Source: Streptomyces sp. NBC_01016 (lineage in GTDB: Bacteria; Actinomycetota; Actinomycetes; Streptomycetales; Streptomycetaceae). From it: 64,000 nt of DNA. Under the pieces are notes generated by a model, which saw nothing but the letters and a program-made list of their open reading frames with translations, was not told the origin of the DNA and searched no databases. The stretch lies in NCBI RefSeq assembly GCF_026341035.1, contig NZ_JAPEOQ010000001.1:1364001-1428000 (forward strand), read 5' to 3'. The position numbers and the translations under genes are program-made. The number at the start of each line of letters is the position of its first letter. Position 1 is the stretch's first letter. Below are positions 43,618-51,344 of this stretch, piece by piece.

Positions 43618-43872
43618 ATGGCGCAGGGCACGATCCGCTTCTGGGCGGCGGCCAAGGCCGCCGCCGGCGTCGCGGAGGAGCCGTACGAGGCCGAGACCCT
43701 GGCCGCGGCGCTGGACACGGTGCGCACGCGGCACCCCGGCGATCTCGTCCGGGTCCTCCAGCGCTCCTCGTTCCTCGTCGACGGGGACCCGGTCGGGACC
43801 CGCGGTCATGAGACGGTACGGCTTGCCGAGGGCGGCACGGTCGAGGTGCTCCCGCCGTTCGCAGGAGGATGA
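43618..43872 (+). CDS. MoaD/ThiS-family small sulfur carrier-like protein
   Basis: An 84-residue ubiquitin-like protein beginning MAQGTIRFWAAAKAAAGVAE and ending GTVEVLPPFAGG. The di-glycine C-terminus is the functional feature of MoaD/ThiS carriers, which are adenylated and thiocarboxylated by an E1-like enzyme. No MoeB/MoaE gene is adjacent. It may serve molybdopterin synthesis, or another sulfur transfer given the sulfurtransferase 2.3 kb downstream; that link is inference. GAGGAG precedes the ATG at 43618. The membrane protein gene follows 7 nt after the stop, so they are co-transcribed. Confidence 0.88.
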   Translation: MAQGTIRFWAAAKAAAGVAEEPYEAETLAAALDTVRTRHPGDLVRVLQRSSFLVDGDPVGTRGHETVRLAEGGTVEVLPPFAGG

Positions 43873-43879
43873 CACCCCG

Positions 43880-44956
43880 ATGAGCAACAACCAGCAGTAC
43901 CCGTACCAGTACGACCCTCAGTACGACCCGTATGGGCAGCCGCAGCAGCAGCCGCAGCAGCAGTACCAGGATGAGGCCACGCAGCAGTGGCAGGGCAGTA
44001 CGTGGGACACCCAGGTGCAGCCGTCGGCGGTGCCGCAGCAGGGGTACGAGTACGGGGGGCCTCCGGCTCAGCAGTGGTCGTACGAGGCTGCGCCGCAGGG
44101 GCCTGCGACGGGCCCCGCCCCGCAGATGTCGGAGACGCCCGCCGCACGGGGCTCCGCCCCGGACCCCGCGGGCTCACGGCCCAGTGCGGGGCCTGATGTG
44201 GCCACCGCTGCCCAGCGCGCCCGCGCCGAAGGTCGGTCGCCCATCATCGAGCCCGGGCTGCAGCCTGCCGCGCTCACCGCCGTGCTTGCGCTGTTGCTCG
44301 CCGGTGGTGCCGCCATCGGCTCGTACGCGCTGCTCGTGCCGCTGGTGGTGTTGCAGGCGGTCACGGCCGCGGGCTGGTTCCGGCTCAACGGGATGTGGCC
44401 CGCCCGCCAGGGCATCGCGCTCGCCTTCATGGGCGGCGTCGTCGCGGACATCGCGCTGCTCGTGGCCGGCCGCGACAACGGCCCCGCCGCGATCCTCGGC
44501 ACGCTCGGCGTCTGGGTGCTGCTCACCCTGGTCCTCCAACTGCGTTCGCACGCCGAGCCCGACGAGCGGATGTACGGCCTGATGGCGACGGTCGCCTCCG
44601 CGGCGCTCGCGATCGTGGCGACCGGGCATCTCGCGGCCGATCCCGAGGCGGTGACGGTCGGCGGGGTGGCCGTGGCGGTCGCGATCGTGGCCCGCGCGCT
44701 GCCGCTGCCGACCGTCGTGTCCGTCGTCGTCGCGCTGCTCGCGGCCACCGGTGCGGGGATCGCCGCCGGCGGCATGACCGACCTGGGTTCGGGCGGCGCC
44801 TTCCTCGGCCTCGGTGCGGGTGCCTGCGCCGTCATCGGCCACCGGGTCGCGTCGTACGACTACCCGTCGCGGTTCGTGCACATGACGGCGGGCGTGGCGC
44901 TTCCGCTGGCCGCTGCCGCACCGGCGGTGTGGTTGCTGGGCCGCGCACTCGGCTAG
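43880..44956 (+). CDS. Polytopic membrane protein with Gln/Tyr-rich N-terminus
   Basis: A 358-residue protein of unknown function. The first ~90 residues are cytosolic and Gln/Tyr/Pro-rich (NQQYPYQYDPQYDPYGQPQQ). Residues ~90-108 (ARGSAPDPAGSRPSAG) are encoded by a dispersed palindromic repeat. After a basic helix come about eight membrane helices with ALLLAGGAAIGSYALLVPLV and MWPARQGIALAFMGG. No transport motif is visible. Tyr/Gln-rich heads of this kind are common on Streptomyces membrane proteins. The ATG at 43880 has GGAGGA upstream. It probably forms an operon with the MoaD-like gene. Confidence 0.75.
   Translation: MSNNQQYPYQYDPQYDPYGQPQQQPQQQYQDEATQQWQGSTWDTQVQPSAVPQQGYEYGGPPAQQWSYEAAPQGPATGPAPQMSETPAARGSAPDPAGSRPSAGPDVATAAQRARAEGRSPIIEPGLQPAALTAVLALLLAGGAAIGSYALLVPLVVLQAVTAAGWFRLNGMWPARQGIALAFMGGVVADIALLVAGRDNGPAAILGTLGVWVLLTLVLQLRSHAEPDERMYGLMATVASAALAIVATGHLAADPEAVTVGGVAVAVAIVARALPLPTVVSVVVALLAATGAGIAAGGMTDLGSGGAFLGLGAGACAVIGHRVASYDYPSRFVHMTAGVALPLAAAAPAVWLLGRALG
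44145..44196. repeat. Dispersed palindromic repeat translated in a membrane-protein gene
   Basis: CACGGGGCTCCGCCCCGGAC, then CCCGCGGGCTCACGG and GTGCGGGGC. It is closely related to the copies at 3632 and 3707, which lie in the opposite orientation to their gene. Confidence 0.85.
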
Positions 44957-44991
44957 CGGCCGTGCGGCGCGGTTCGCGTACCCTCCGGGCC

Positions 44992-45729
44992 ATGCGCGCA
45001 CTGCGAATACTGTTGATATTTGTCGTCGTCATCGGCGGCCTTTTTGTGGCGGCCGACCGGATCGCGGTCCACTTCGCCGAGAGCAAGGCCGCCGACAAGA
45101 TCCGCACGAGCGAGGGGCTGGGGCAGACCCCCGACGTGTCGATCAACGGCTTCCCGTTCCTGACCCAGGTCGCGGGCGGCACCCTGGACGACGTCCAGCT
45201 CGGCATCCAGGACTTCGAGGCGAAGAGCGGCAAGAGCGACGGCGCCGCCATCCGTATCGCGGACCTCAAGGCCGAGATGCACGGCGTGAAGTTCGACAGC
45301 AGCTACAGCTCCGCCACCGCCGACTCGGCCACCGGTACCGCCCGTATCGACTACACCGAGCTCCTCAAGGCCGTGAAGAAGGAGGGCCCGGCGCAGGTCG
45401 CGCCCGGCATCTCCGCGTGGATCGACGGGCTCGCGTACGGCGGCGACCACAAGGTCAAGGTCACGGTCGCGATCAAGACCCCGCTCGGCACGGTGCGGCC
45501 CACGGTGCGCAGCACGGTCGACGTCGACGGCGGCAAGCTCTCCGCGCGCGCCGACAGCCTGCCGGACGTGAGCGCGTTCAAGCTGGCGGACGGACCACTC
45601 CGGGGCGTCACCGACTTCCAGCAGGCGCTCGACGACCTGCCGGCCGGTATCAAGCTCGACCGGGTGCAGGCCGTCGGTCAGGGCATCGAGATCACGGTGA
45701 AGGGTTCGGACCTCGACCTGGTCGGGTAG
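44992..45729 (+). CDS. DUF2993 (LmeA-like) protein, short paralogue
   Basis: A 245-residue protein anchored or secreted by one N-terminal helix (ILLIFVVVIGGLFVAADRIA). The DUF2993 core follows, beginning VSINGFPFLTQVAGGTLDDV, the same GFPFLTQ motif as the larger protein at 35951. The repeated beta-strand pattern and the end GQGIEITVKGSDLDL suit a lipid-binding tubular fold. It probably works in the envelope. The start ATG at 44992 is 35 nt after the membrane-protein stop. It has no operon partner downstream. Confidence 0.82.
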   Translation: MRALRILLIFVVVIGGLFVAADRIAVHFAESKAADKIRTSEGLGQTPDVSINGFPFLTQVAGGTLDDVQLGIQDFEAKSGKSDGAAIRIADLKAEMHGVKFDSSYSSATADSATGTARIDYTELLKAVKKEGPAQVAPGISAWIDGLAYGGDHKVKVTVAIKTPLGTVRPTVRSTVDVDGGKLSARADSLPDVSAFKLADGPLRGVTDFQQALDDLPAGIKLDRVQAVGQGIEITVKGSDLDLVG

Positions 45730-45904
45730 GCCCGGGGAGATGCCGAAACGGGCCCGGGGCGCCATCGGTCCGAACTGCGAGACGACGGCGTCCGCAGAGT
45801 AGATGTCACCGGGCGTCCGGCGGTGCGGCGGCGGGGCGAATGCCGTCCCGGATCGCGATCGTTCTCATATTCCGGACGATCTCGTCTCACCATCCGACAC
45901 GCCG

Positions 45905-45934
45905 GTGACACGGCCGCCGGTACGTCCTTACGAT
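45905..45934 (+). promoter_or_regulatory. Promoter of the sulfurtransferase operon (leaderless start)
   Basis: GTGACA (45905-45910) and TACGAT (45929-45934) are 18 bp apart. The ATG of the leader peptide begins 7 nt after the -10 box, so the transcript most likely starts at that ATG without a 5' UTR. Confidence 0.6.
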
Positions 45935-45941
45935 CGGACCC

Positions 45942-46022
45942 ATGAAGCGACAGGCGGATCTCACGAAGCGGCGGGCAGTAGACCTGTGCCGCGTCGCCGC
46001 CATGCTCTGTCGCGCCGCCTGA
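45942..46022 (+). CDS. Cys-containing leader peptide (26 aa) upstream of the sulfurtransferase
   Basis: A 26-residue open frame with core KRRAVDLCRVAAMLC and two cysteines. It matches the pattern RR-x-VDLxRVAxxLC of the short actinobacterial 'putative leader peptides' that precede sulfur-assimilation genes. Mycobacterial relatives act as cysteine-responsive attenuators: ribosome pausing on Cys codons changes expression downstream. The frame starts exactly where a leaderless transcript would begin and ends 12 nt before a stem-loop (46034-46066). It lies 154 nt before the sulfurtransferase start. The attenuation role is inference from this arrangement. Confidence 0.78.
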   Translation: MKRQADLTKRRAVDLCRVAAMLCRAA

Positions 46023-46033
46023 GCGCGGGGGCA

Positions 46034-46066
46034 CCCCCTGCTCGAGCGAAGCCGAGAGCTTGGGGG
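46034..46066 (+). promoter_or_regulatory. Stem-loop after the leader peptide, possible attenuator
   Basis: CCCCC (46034-46038) pairs with GGGGG (46062-46066), and GCTCG pairs with CGAG-GC with a bulged A, around AGCGAAGC. The same CTGCTCGAGCGAAGCCGAGA core is, from memory, a common Streptomyces intergenic hairpin. No T-run follows, so any effect may be on translation or Rho access. Confidence 0.55.
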
Positions 46067-46176
46067 CGGATCAACTCCCGCTTTCCCCGGACCCCTTGAG
46101 GCCTACGTCTCGGGGTCCCCGTGCAGCTACGCACACCCCTTTCGCATACCCCCGCAACTGCCCCGGAGGAATCAGC

Positions 46177-47022
46177 ATGAGCCGCAGCGACGTCCTGGTA
46201 GACGCCGACTGGGTCGAGGCCAACCTCGACAACGACAACGTGGCGCTGGTCGAGGTGGACGAAGACACGTCCGCGTACGACAAGAACCACATCAAGAACG
46301 CGATCCGGATCGACTGGACCAAGGACCTCCAGGACCCGGTCCGCCGTGACTTCATCGACCAGGCCGGCTTCGAGGAGCTGCTGTCGAAGAAGGGCATCGG
46401 CAACGACACGACCGTCGTCCTCTACGGCGGCAACAACAACTGGTTCGCCTCCTACGCCTTCTGGTACTTCAAGCTCTACGGCCACCAGGACGTGAAGCTC
46501 CTCGACGGCGGCCGCAAGAAGTGGGAGCTCGACTCCCGCGACCTGGTCGACGGCGCGCAGGTTCCGAACCGTCCGGCCACGCAGTACAAGGCCAAGCCGC
46601 AGGACACGTCGATCCGCGCCTTCCGCGACGACGTCGTCAACGCGATCGGCAACCAGAACCTCGTCGACGTGCGTTCGCCCGACGAGTTCTCCGGCAAGCT
46701 GCTCGCCCCGGCCCACCTCCCGCAGGAGCAGTCGCAGCGTCCGGGCCACGTCCCGTCCGCGCGCAACATCCCGTGGTCGAAGAACGCCAACGACGACGGC
46801 ACGTTCAAGTCGGACGACGAGCTCAAGGCCCTGTACGAGGACGAGCAGGTCGACCTCGCCAAGGACACCGTCGCGTACTGCCGCATCGGTGAGCGCTCCG
46901 CGCTCACCTGGTTCGTGCTGCACGAGCTGCTCGGCCAGGAGAACGTCAAGAACTACGACGGCTCGTGGACCGAGTACGGCTCCCTCGTCGGCGTGCCGAT
47001 CGAGCTCGGCGCCAACAAGTAA
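46177..47022 (+). CDS. Thiosulfate sulfurtransferase (tandem rhodanese)
   Basis: A 281-residue two-domain rhodanese. The inactive N-terminal domain (LVDADWVEANLDNDNVALVE to TTVVLYGGNNNWFASYAFWY) precedes the active C-terminal domain, whose Cys lies in VAYCRIGERSALTWF. It transfers sulfane sulfur from thiosulfate or 3-mercaptopyruvate to an acceptor. Actinobacterial relatives (CysA/SseA) are often paired with the DUF1416 protein found next. The ATG at 46177 has CGGAGGA at optimal spacing. Expression is probably governed by the leader peptide upstream and so tied to cysteine supply. Confidence 0.93.
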   Translation: MSRSDVLVDADWVEANLDNDNVALVEVDEDTSAYDKNHIKNAIRIDWTKDLQDPVRRDFIDQAGFEELLSKKGIGNDTTVVLYGGNNNWFASYAFWYFKLYGHQDVKLLDGGRKKWELDSRDLVDGAQVPNRPATQYKAKPQDTSIRAFRDDVVNAIGNQNLVDVRSPDEFSGKLLAPAHLPQEQSQRPGHVPSARNIPWSKNANDDGTFKSDDELKALYEDEQVDLAKDTVAYCRIGERSALTWFVLHELLGQENVKNYDGSWTEYGSLVGVPIELGANK

Positions 47023-47054
47023 CCCCAGCGACCTTTACTTCCTAGGAGAGCAAC

Positions 47055-47342
47055 ATGTGCGGAGCGAAGGCCGGCGGCCCCGACGCCTCGACGATCAAGC
47101 CCGGTGAGACCACCATCCAGGGCCAGGTGACCAAGGACGGCGAGCCCGTCACCGGTTACGTGCGCCTGCTGGACTCGACCGGCGAGTTCACCGCCGAGGT
47201 CCCCACCTCGGCCACGGGCCAGTTCCGCTTCTACGCGGCCGAGGGCACGTGGACCCTGCGCGCACTGGTCCCCGGCGGCCAGGCCGACCGTACGGTCGTC
47301 GCCCAGACCGGCGGCCTCGCCGAGGTCGCGATCGCCGTCTGA
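47055..47342 (+). CDS. DUF1416 protein, sulfurtransferase partner
   Basis: A 95-residue beta-sandwich-type protein starting MCGAKAGGPDASTIKPGETT. It has a Cys at position 2 and ends GLAEVAIAV. The family is actinobacterial and almost always directly follows the tandem rhodanese gene. The invariant N-terminal MCGA suggests that Cys2 accepts or carries sulfur, though this is not proven. It starts 32 nt after the sulfurtransferase stop with CTAGGAGAG upstream, and ends at the terminator at 47362. Its exact reaction is unknown. Confidence 0.88.
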   Translation: MCGAKAGGPDASTIKPGETTIQGQVTKDGEPVTGYVRLLDSTGEFTAEVPTSATGQFRFYAAEGTWTLRALVPGGQADRTVVAQTGGLAEVAIAV

Positions 47343-47361
47343 GCGGTCACACACAACGGCT

Positions 47362-47414
47362 GAAGGGCCGCACCCCGCCTGGGTTGGACGCCACTGGTAC
47401 GGGTGCGGTCCTTC
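47362..47414 (+). terminator. Terminator of the sulfurtransferase-DUF1416 operon
   Basis: GAAGGGCCGCACCC (47362-47375) pairs over 14 bp (one G-T) with GGGTGCGGTCCTTC (47401-47414), separated by 25 nt. Confidence 0.75.
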
Positions 47415-47465
47415 GGCATGTACGGAGCCGGAGCCGGGCCGCCCGCACGGGCTTACGCTGAAGGT

Positions 47466-47726
47466 ATGTACGCACGGCGGAAGCATGCCTACTTCGCCAT
47501 GATGGGCGTATGCATCGCCCTGTTCGTCCTGGCCTGGGGCGTCGTACGGCTCTGGTCGGTGCCCGCGGCCGTCGCCATGTGCGTCGTCGCCATGGTCATC
47601 CCGCCCTTCGCGGCCATCGTCGCCAACCGGCGAGGGCCCGACGACCGCTGGTGGGACGACCCCTCCGGCGATCCGAAGTCCGACGAGTGGTGGGACGAAC
47701 TGGACGGCAAGAAGCGTCACCAGTGA
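47466..47726 (+). CDS. DUF3099 small membrane protein
   Basis: An 86-residue protein with an N-terminal MYARRKHAYFAMMG, two adjacent membrane helices (about residues 10-50) and a soluble tail rich in Trp and Asp (DDRWWDDP, DEWWDELDGKK). This combination defines DUF3099 in Streptomyces; function unknown. The start ATG follows GCTGAAGGT. It is followed after 114 nt by another very small membrane protein and may form part of a conserved housekeeping block before the nitrobindin-like gene. Confidence 0.82.
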   Translation: MYARRKHAYFAMMGVCIALFVLAWGVVRLWSVPAAVAMCVVAMVIPPFAAIVANRRGPDDRWWDDPSGDPKSDEWWDELDGKKRHQ

Positions 47727-47840
47727 CACCCCAGTGGCACCCGCTGTGACCGACCTCGCCGAGAGCGCCGGTGCCCAGACGACTACAGTGGGGTCCGGCT
47801 CTGTTATCCGCATACGTTCCGCTCACCGAGGAGCAATCCC

Positions 47841-47942
47841 GTGCTTGAGGCCTTCTTCTCCACCCTTCTCGTCCTGGTCTGCGTCGGCGTCGTCGCCTTC
47901 GCGGGTCTGACCGTGAAGAAGCTGTACCAGGGCCAGCGCTGA
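47841..47942 (+). CDS. 33-residue single-helix membrane protein
   Basis: A GTG at 47841, preceded by GAGGAG at 8-nt spacing, opens a 33-codon frame. It has a hydrophobic helix (TLLVLVCVGVVAFAGLTV) and a basic end KKLYQGQR. Size, ribosome site, helix and position (ending 29 nt before the nitrobindin-like gene) make it a real gene despite its length. Similar micro-membrane proteins are common in Streptomyces (from memory). Its role is unknown; a small subunit or regulator of a membrane complex is possible. Confidence 0.7.
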   Translation: MLEAFFSTLLVLVCVGVVAFAGLTVKKLYQGQR

Positions 47943-47971
47943 CCCCCCACTGAGAGACGTCTGAACCGCTC

Positions 47972-48565
47972 ATGATCCAGATCCCGTCCGACCTGCACCC
48001 CGACCTCGTCCCCCTCGCCTTCCTCCTGGGCGACTGGGCGGGCGCCGGCGTCACCGACTTCCCGGGCGCCGAGAAGGCCAACTTCGGTCAGGAGGTCTCC
48101 TTCACCCACGACGGGCGGGACTTCCTGGAGTACCACTCGCACTCCTGGATCCTGGACGCCGAGGGCAACAAGGTGAAGCCCTTGGAGTCCGAGTCCGGCT
48201 TCTGGCGCATCACTGCGGCCGAGGGTGACAAGGGCCGCCCCAGCCAGGTCGAGGTCGTCATGGTCCGTGACGACGGCGTCGTCGAGGTCTGGTACGGCGA
48301 GCTCGCCGACAAGAAGCCGCAGATCGACATCGCCACGGACGCGGTGGCCCGCACGGCGGCCTCCGGCCCGTACAGCGGCGGCAAGCGCCTCTACGGCTAC
48401 GTGAAGAGCGACCTCATGTGGGTCGGCGAGAAGCAGACCCCCGAGGTTCCGCTGCGCCCCTACATGTCGGCCCAGCTCAAGAAGGTCGTCTCCCCCGACG
48501 AGGTCGCCGAGATGGCGCGCAACCTCCCGGACATGCCGGACGACGGCATCGCGTTCTTCAAGTAG
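47972..48565 (+). CDS. Nitrobindin-like (FABP/DUF1794) beta-barrel protein
   Basis: A 197-residue protein with the nitrobindin opening motif LLGDWAGAGV and a ten-strand barrel pattern (FLEYHSHSWIL, GFWRIT, VEVVMVRDDGVVEVWYGEL). Nitrobindins bind ferric haem through a His near the C-terminal end and isomerise peroxynitrite. At the corresponding place here (LRPYMSAQLKKV) a Tyr stands where HLxAxLxR would supply the His. It may therefore not bind haem in the usual way and could instead bind a fatty-acid-like ligand. The start ATG at 47972 follows GAGAGACG. Confidence 0.85.
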   Translation: MIQIPSDLHPDLVPLAFLLGDWAGAGVTDFPGAEKANFGQEVSFTHDGRDFLEYHSHSWILDAEGNKVKPLESESGFWRITAAEGDKGRPSQVEVVMVRDDGVVEVWYGELADKKPQIDIATDAVARTAASGPYSGGKRLYGYVKSDLMWVGEKQTPEVPLRPYMSAQLKKVVSPDEVAEMARNLPDMPDDGIAFFK

Positions 48566-48604
48566 GCCGAATCGCTCTCTCCAAGTAGTTCTAGACTCGT
48601 CGGT

Positions 48605-49060
48605 GTGGTGAGCACCGAAGGCATCGACTGGAAGAGCGATCTGCGGCAGCGCGGCTACCGGCTGACGCCGCAGCGCCAGCTTGTCCTGGAAGCCGTGGAC
48701 ACCCTGGAGCATGCGACCCCCGACGACATTTTGTGCGAAGTGCGCAAGACGGCGTCGGGGGTCAACATTTCGACGGTCTACCGGACCCTCGAGCTCCTGG
48801 AGGAGCTCGGGCTCGTCTCGCACGCCCATCTCGGGCACGGCGCGCCCACGTACCACCTCGCCGACCGGCACCACCACATCCATATGGTGTGCCGGGACTG
48901 TACGAACGTGATCGAGGCGGATGTGGACGTGGCGGCGGAGTTCACCGCCAAGCTGCGCGAGGAGTTCGGTTTCGACACCGACCTCAAGCACTTCGCGATC
49001 TTCGGTCGCTGCGAGAACTGCGCCAAGAACGCCAAGAACAAGGGGCGGACGCAGGAATAA
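48605..49060 (+). CDS. fur: Fur-family metal-dependent repressor
   Basis: A 151-residue Fur-family regulator. The winged helix is RLTPQRQLVLEAVDTLEHAT, then VNISTVYRTLELLEELGLVS. It is followed by the metal-sensing cluster YHLADRHHHIHMVCRDC and a C-terminal CENCAKN, giving two CxxC pairs for structural zinc. By sequence it could be Fur, Zur or a nickel sensor; the HHHIHMVC layout does not decide. The transcript is probably nearly leaderless, because no ribosome site precedes the GTG at 48605. It is followed by YgfZ, which works in iron-sulfur cluster repair, favouring an iron or oxidative role. Confidence 0.88.
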   Translation: MVSTEGIDWKSDLRQRGYRLTPQRQLVLEAVDTLEHATPDDILCEVRKTASGVNISTVYRTLELLEELGLVSHAHLGHGAPTYHLADRHHHIHMVCRDCTNVIEADVDVAAEFTAKLREEFGFDTDLKHFAIFGRCENCAKNAKNKGRTQE

Positions 49061-49094
49061 GCGCGTCCGCCCACTCGTCGTAGTGTGTGTGAAC

Positions 49095-50075
49095 ATGCAG
49101 CGACATTCAACGAGCAGCCCCCTGCTGGCCCTGCCCGGCGCCGTTCCCGCCGAGGGCGTGGACGAAGGCGTCGCCGCGCACTACGGCGACCTGTTCCGCG
49201 AACAGCGGGCCCTCGCCGACGGGGCGGGCGTCGTCGACCTGTCGCACCGCGGCGTGATCACGGTCACCGGCGCGGACCGGTTGAGCTGGCTGCACCTGCT
49301 GCTCACCCAGCACGTGGAGCAGCTGGAGCCGGACCGGGCCACCGAGGCGCTGATCCTCTCCGCCAACGGACACATCGAGCACGCCCTGTACCTCGTCGAC
49401 GACGGCACGACGACGTGGGCGCACGTGGAACCGGGCACGCAGGAGTCCCTCCTCGCGTACCTGGAGTCCATGAAGTTCTTCTACCGGGTCGAGACCGCCG
49501 ACCGGACCGACGAGTTCGCCGTCGTGCACCTGCCCGCCGGGTCGATCGCGCCGGTGCCCGACGGGGTGGTCGTGCGCGAGACGCCGCACGGCCGCGACCT
49601 GTTCCTGCCGCGCGCCGACCTGGAGTCGTACGCGGGTGAGAACGGCCCGACGGTCGGGCTGCTCGCCTACGAGGCGCTGCGCGTCGAGCAGCACCGCCCG
49701 CGCTTCGGCTTCGAGACGGACCACCGCACCATCCCGCACGAGCTGGGCTGGATCGGCTCGGCCGTGCATCTGCAGAAGGGCTGCTACCGGGGGCAGGAGA
49801 CCGTCGCCCGCGTGCACAACCTCGGCAAGCCGCCGCGGCGGCTCGTCTTCCTGCACCTGGACGGCAGCGAGGTGCACCTGCCGCCGCACGGCGCCGAGGT
49901 GCGGCTCGCCGCGGATGGCCCCGAGGGCCGCAAGATCGGTGTCGTGACGACCTCCGTACGCCACCACGAGCTCGGCCCGATCGCGCTCGCGGTCATCAAG
50001 CGGAACGTGCCGGCCGACGCGGAGCTCCTCGCGGAGGCCACGGCGGCGGCGCAGGAGATCGTCGTAGAGCCCTGA
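49095..50075 (+). CDS. ygfZ: Folate-binding YgfZ/GcvT-like protein
   Basis: A 326-residue GcvT-fold protein. It contains the YgfZ signature HLQKGCYRGQETVARVHNLG, whose Cys is the family-specific residue, and an N-terminal GVVDLSHRGVITVTGADRLS block. YgfZ/IBA57 uses a folate cofactor to help repair or assemble iron-sulfur enzymes. I choose ATG 49095 (MQRHSTSS). It is 34 nt downstream of the fur-type gene and converges with dtd. No Gly-cleavage genes are nearby, so it is not GcvT itself. Confidence 0.92.
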   Translation: MQRHSTSSPLLALPGAVPAEGVDEGVAAHYGDLFREQRALADGAGVVDLSHRGVITVTGADRLSWLHLLLTQHVEQLEPDRATEALILSANGHIEHALYLVDDGTTTWAHVEPGTQESLLAYLESMKFFYRVETADRTDEFAVVHLPAGSIAPVPDGVVVRETPHGRDLFLPRADLESYAGENGPTVGLLAYEALRVEQHRPRFGFETDHRTIPHELGWIGSAVHLQKGCYRGQETVARVHNLGKPPRRLVFLHLDGSEVHLPPHGAEVRLAADGPEGRKIGVVTTSVRHHELGPIALAVIKRNVPADAELLAEATAAAQEIVVEP

Positions 50076-50087
50076 TTCGCTGGGGAA

Positions 50088-50513
50088 TCACATCTCCAGG
50101 AGCACCGTGAACGGGCCGTCGTTCGTCAGGGACACCCGCATCTGCGCCCCGAAACGGCCCGTCGCCACGGTCGCGCCGAGCGCCCGCAGCTGCGCCACGA
50201 CCTCGTCGACCAGCGGCTCGGCGACCGGGCCCGGCGCGGCGGCGTTCCAGGTGGGGCGGCGGCCCTTGCGGGCGTCTCCGTAGAGCGTGAACTGGCTGAT
50301 CACGAGGAGCGGCGCGTCGATGTCGCTGCACGACTTCTCATCGGCCAGCATCCGTACCGACCAGAGTTTGCGGGCCAGTTGGGCCGCCTTCTCCTTGGTG
50401 TCCTCGTGCGTGACCCCGACGAGGACGCACAGGCCCTCGCCCTTGATCTCGCCGACCGTCTCGTCGTCCACGACGACGCTCGCGCCGTCCACCCTCTGCA
50501 CCACTGCTCGCAT
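50088..50513 (-). CDS. dtd: D-aminoacyl-tRNA deacylase
   Basis: A 141-residue cytosolic enzyme with the canonical start [20 protein letters not shown]. The [20 protein letters not shown] loop and the C-terminal Gly-cisPro-type motif region [19 protein letters not shown] are both present. DTD removes D-amino acids, and Gly from tRNA-Ala, mischarged on tRNAs. The motif NDGPFT holds the catalytic Gly-Pro. The ATG at 50513 gives the family start. It converges with ygfZ, with 12 nt between stops, and is divergent from rsiG. Confidence 0.95.
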   Translation of the reverse strand: MRAVVQRVDGASVVVDDETVGEIKGEGLCVLVGVTHEDTKEKAAQLARKLWSVRMLADEKSCSDIDAPLLVISQFTLYGDARKGRRPTWNAAAPGPVAEPLVDEVVAQLRALGATVATGRFGAQMRVSLTNDGPFTVLLEM

Positions 50514-50697
50514 ACGGCCATCATGCCGTGCGCCGATGTTCGTGCTCCGCAAGGGGTTTGGCATGCTCCCCAACCCCCCATCCGGGGCGGATATGGGGCA
50601 CTCGGGCCCGAAGTGGGCGCTGGGAGTGGCACCATGCTGACACGCGGTGCGTCGGTGGCGTGCGGCGCGGTCCGGTCGAGGGGACGGTAAGCAGACC

Positions 50698-51339
50698 ATG
50701 GATACCCATGCCATGAGCCACACAACGAGTACGGGGCTGCCCGGGCAGCCCGTATCGCTGACGCACAGGGAACGGGTGGCCCCGCTGACCCGCCCGCCGG
50801 CCCAGCGGACCGACAGCCCGGAACTGCCCGCCGCGCCCGCCGTGGACCTGGCGGCCCTGCGCCTGCCGGAGCTGCGCACGCTGCGCCGCGACTCCCAGCA
50901 GAACGAGGCGGACCTGAGCTACGTACGACGCCTGCTCCAGGGCCGGATCGACATCCTGCGGGCCGAGTTGGGCCGGCGGAAGGACCCCGAGTCGCCCGTC
51001 GTGGACCGGCTCTCGGAGATCCTGCGGGACCAGCCGACGCGGCAGCGCTCGTCGGCCCGGCACGTCACGCTCGGCACCCCGCACAGCGAGGAGTCCCGGC
51101 GCCTCGCCCAGGAGATGCTCGCCGAGGTCGAACTCTCCGACCTGGCCGCCCGCACGGACGACGAGCTGCTCGCGGCGATGGGCCGCCTCGTCCGCTACGA
51201 GCAGTTGGTCTCGCGCCGCCGCCACCAGCTGCAGCGCACGGCGGACGACTGCAGCGCGGAGATCGCCCGCCGCTACCGGGCGGGCGAGGCCCAGGTCGAC
51301 GACCTCCTGACCGGCACGACGGGCTTCACCGGCGACTGA
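50698..51339 (+). CDS. rsiG: RsiG, c-di-GMP-dependent anti-sigma factor for WhiG
   Basis: A 213-residue cytosolic protein forming an antiparallel coiled coil. Both copies of the c-di-GMP binding motif E(X3)S(X2)R(X3)Q(X3)D are exact: E70-S74-R77-Q81-D85 and E168-S172-R175-Q179-D183. In Streptomyces RsiG binds a c-di-GMP dimer and then holds the sporulation sigma factor WhiG inactive, timing the switch from aerial hyphae to spores. The N-terminal ~45 residues are Pro-rich and disordered. Start at ATG 50698 or the ATG five codons later. It is monocistronic, and a dispersed repeat follows the stop. Confidence 0.92.
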   Translation: MDTHAMSHTTSTGLPGQPVSLTHRERVAPLTRPPAQRTDSPELPAAPAVDLAALRLPELRTLRRDSQQNEADLSYVRRLLQGRIDILRAELGRRKDPESPVVDRLSEILRDQPTRQRSSARHVTLGTPHSEESRRLAQEMLAEVELSDLAARTDDELLAAMGRLVRYEQLVSRRRHQLQRTADDCSAEIARRYRAGEAQVDDLLTGTTGFTGD

Positions 51340-51344
51340 GGGGC

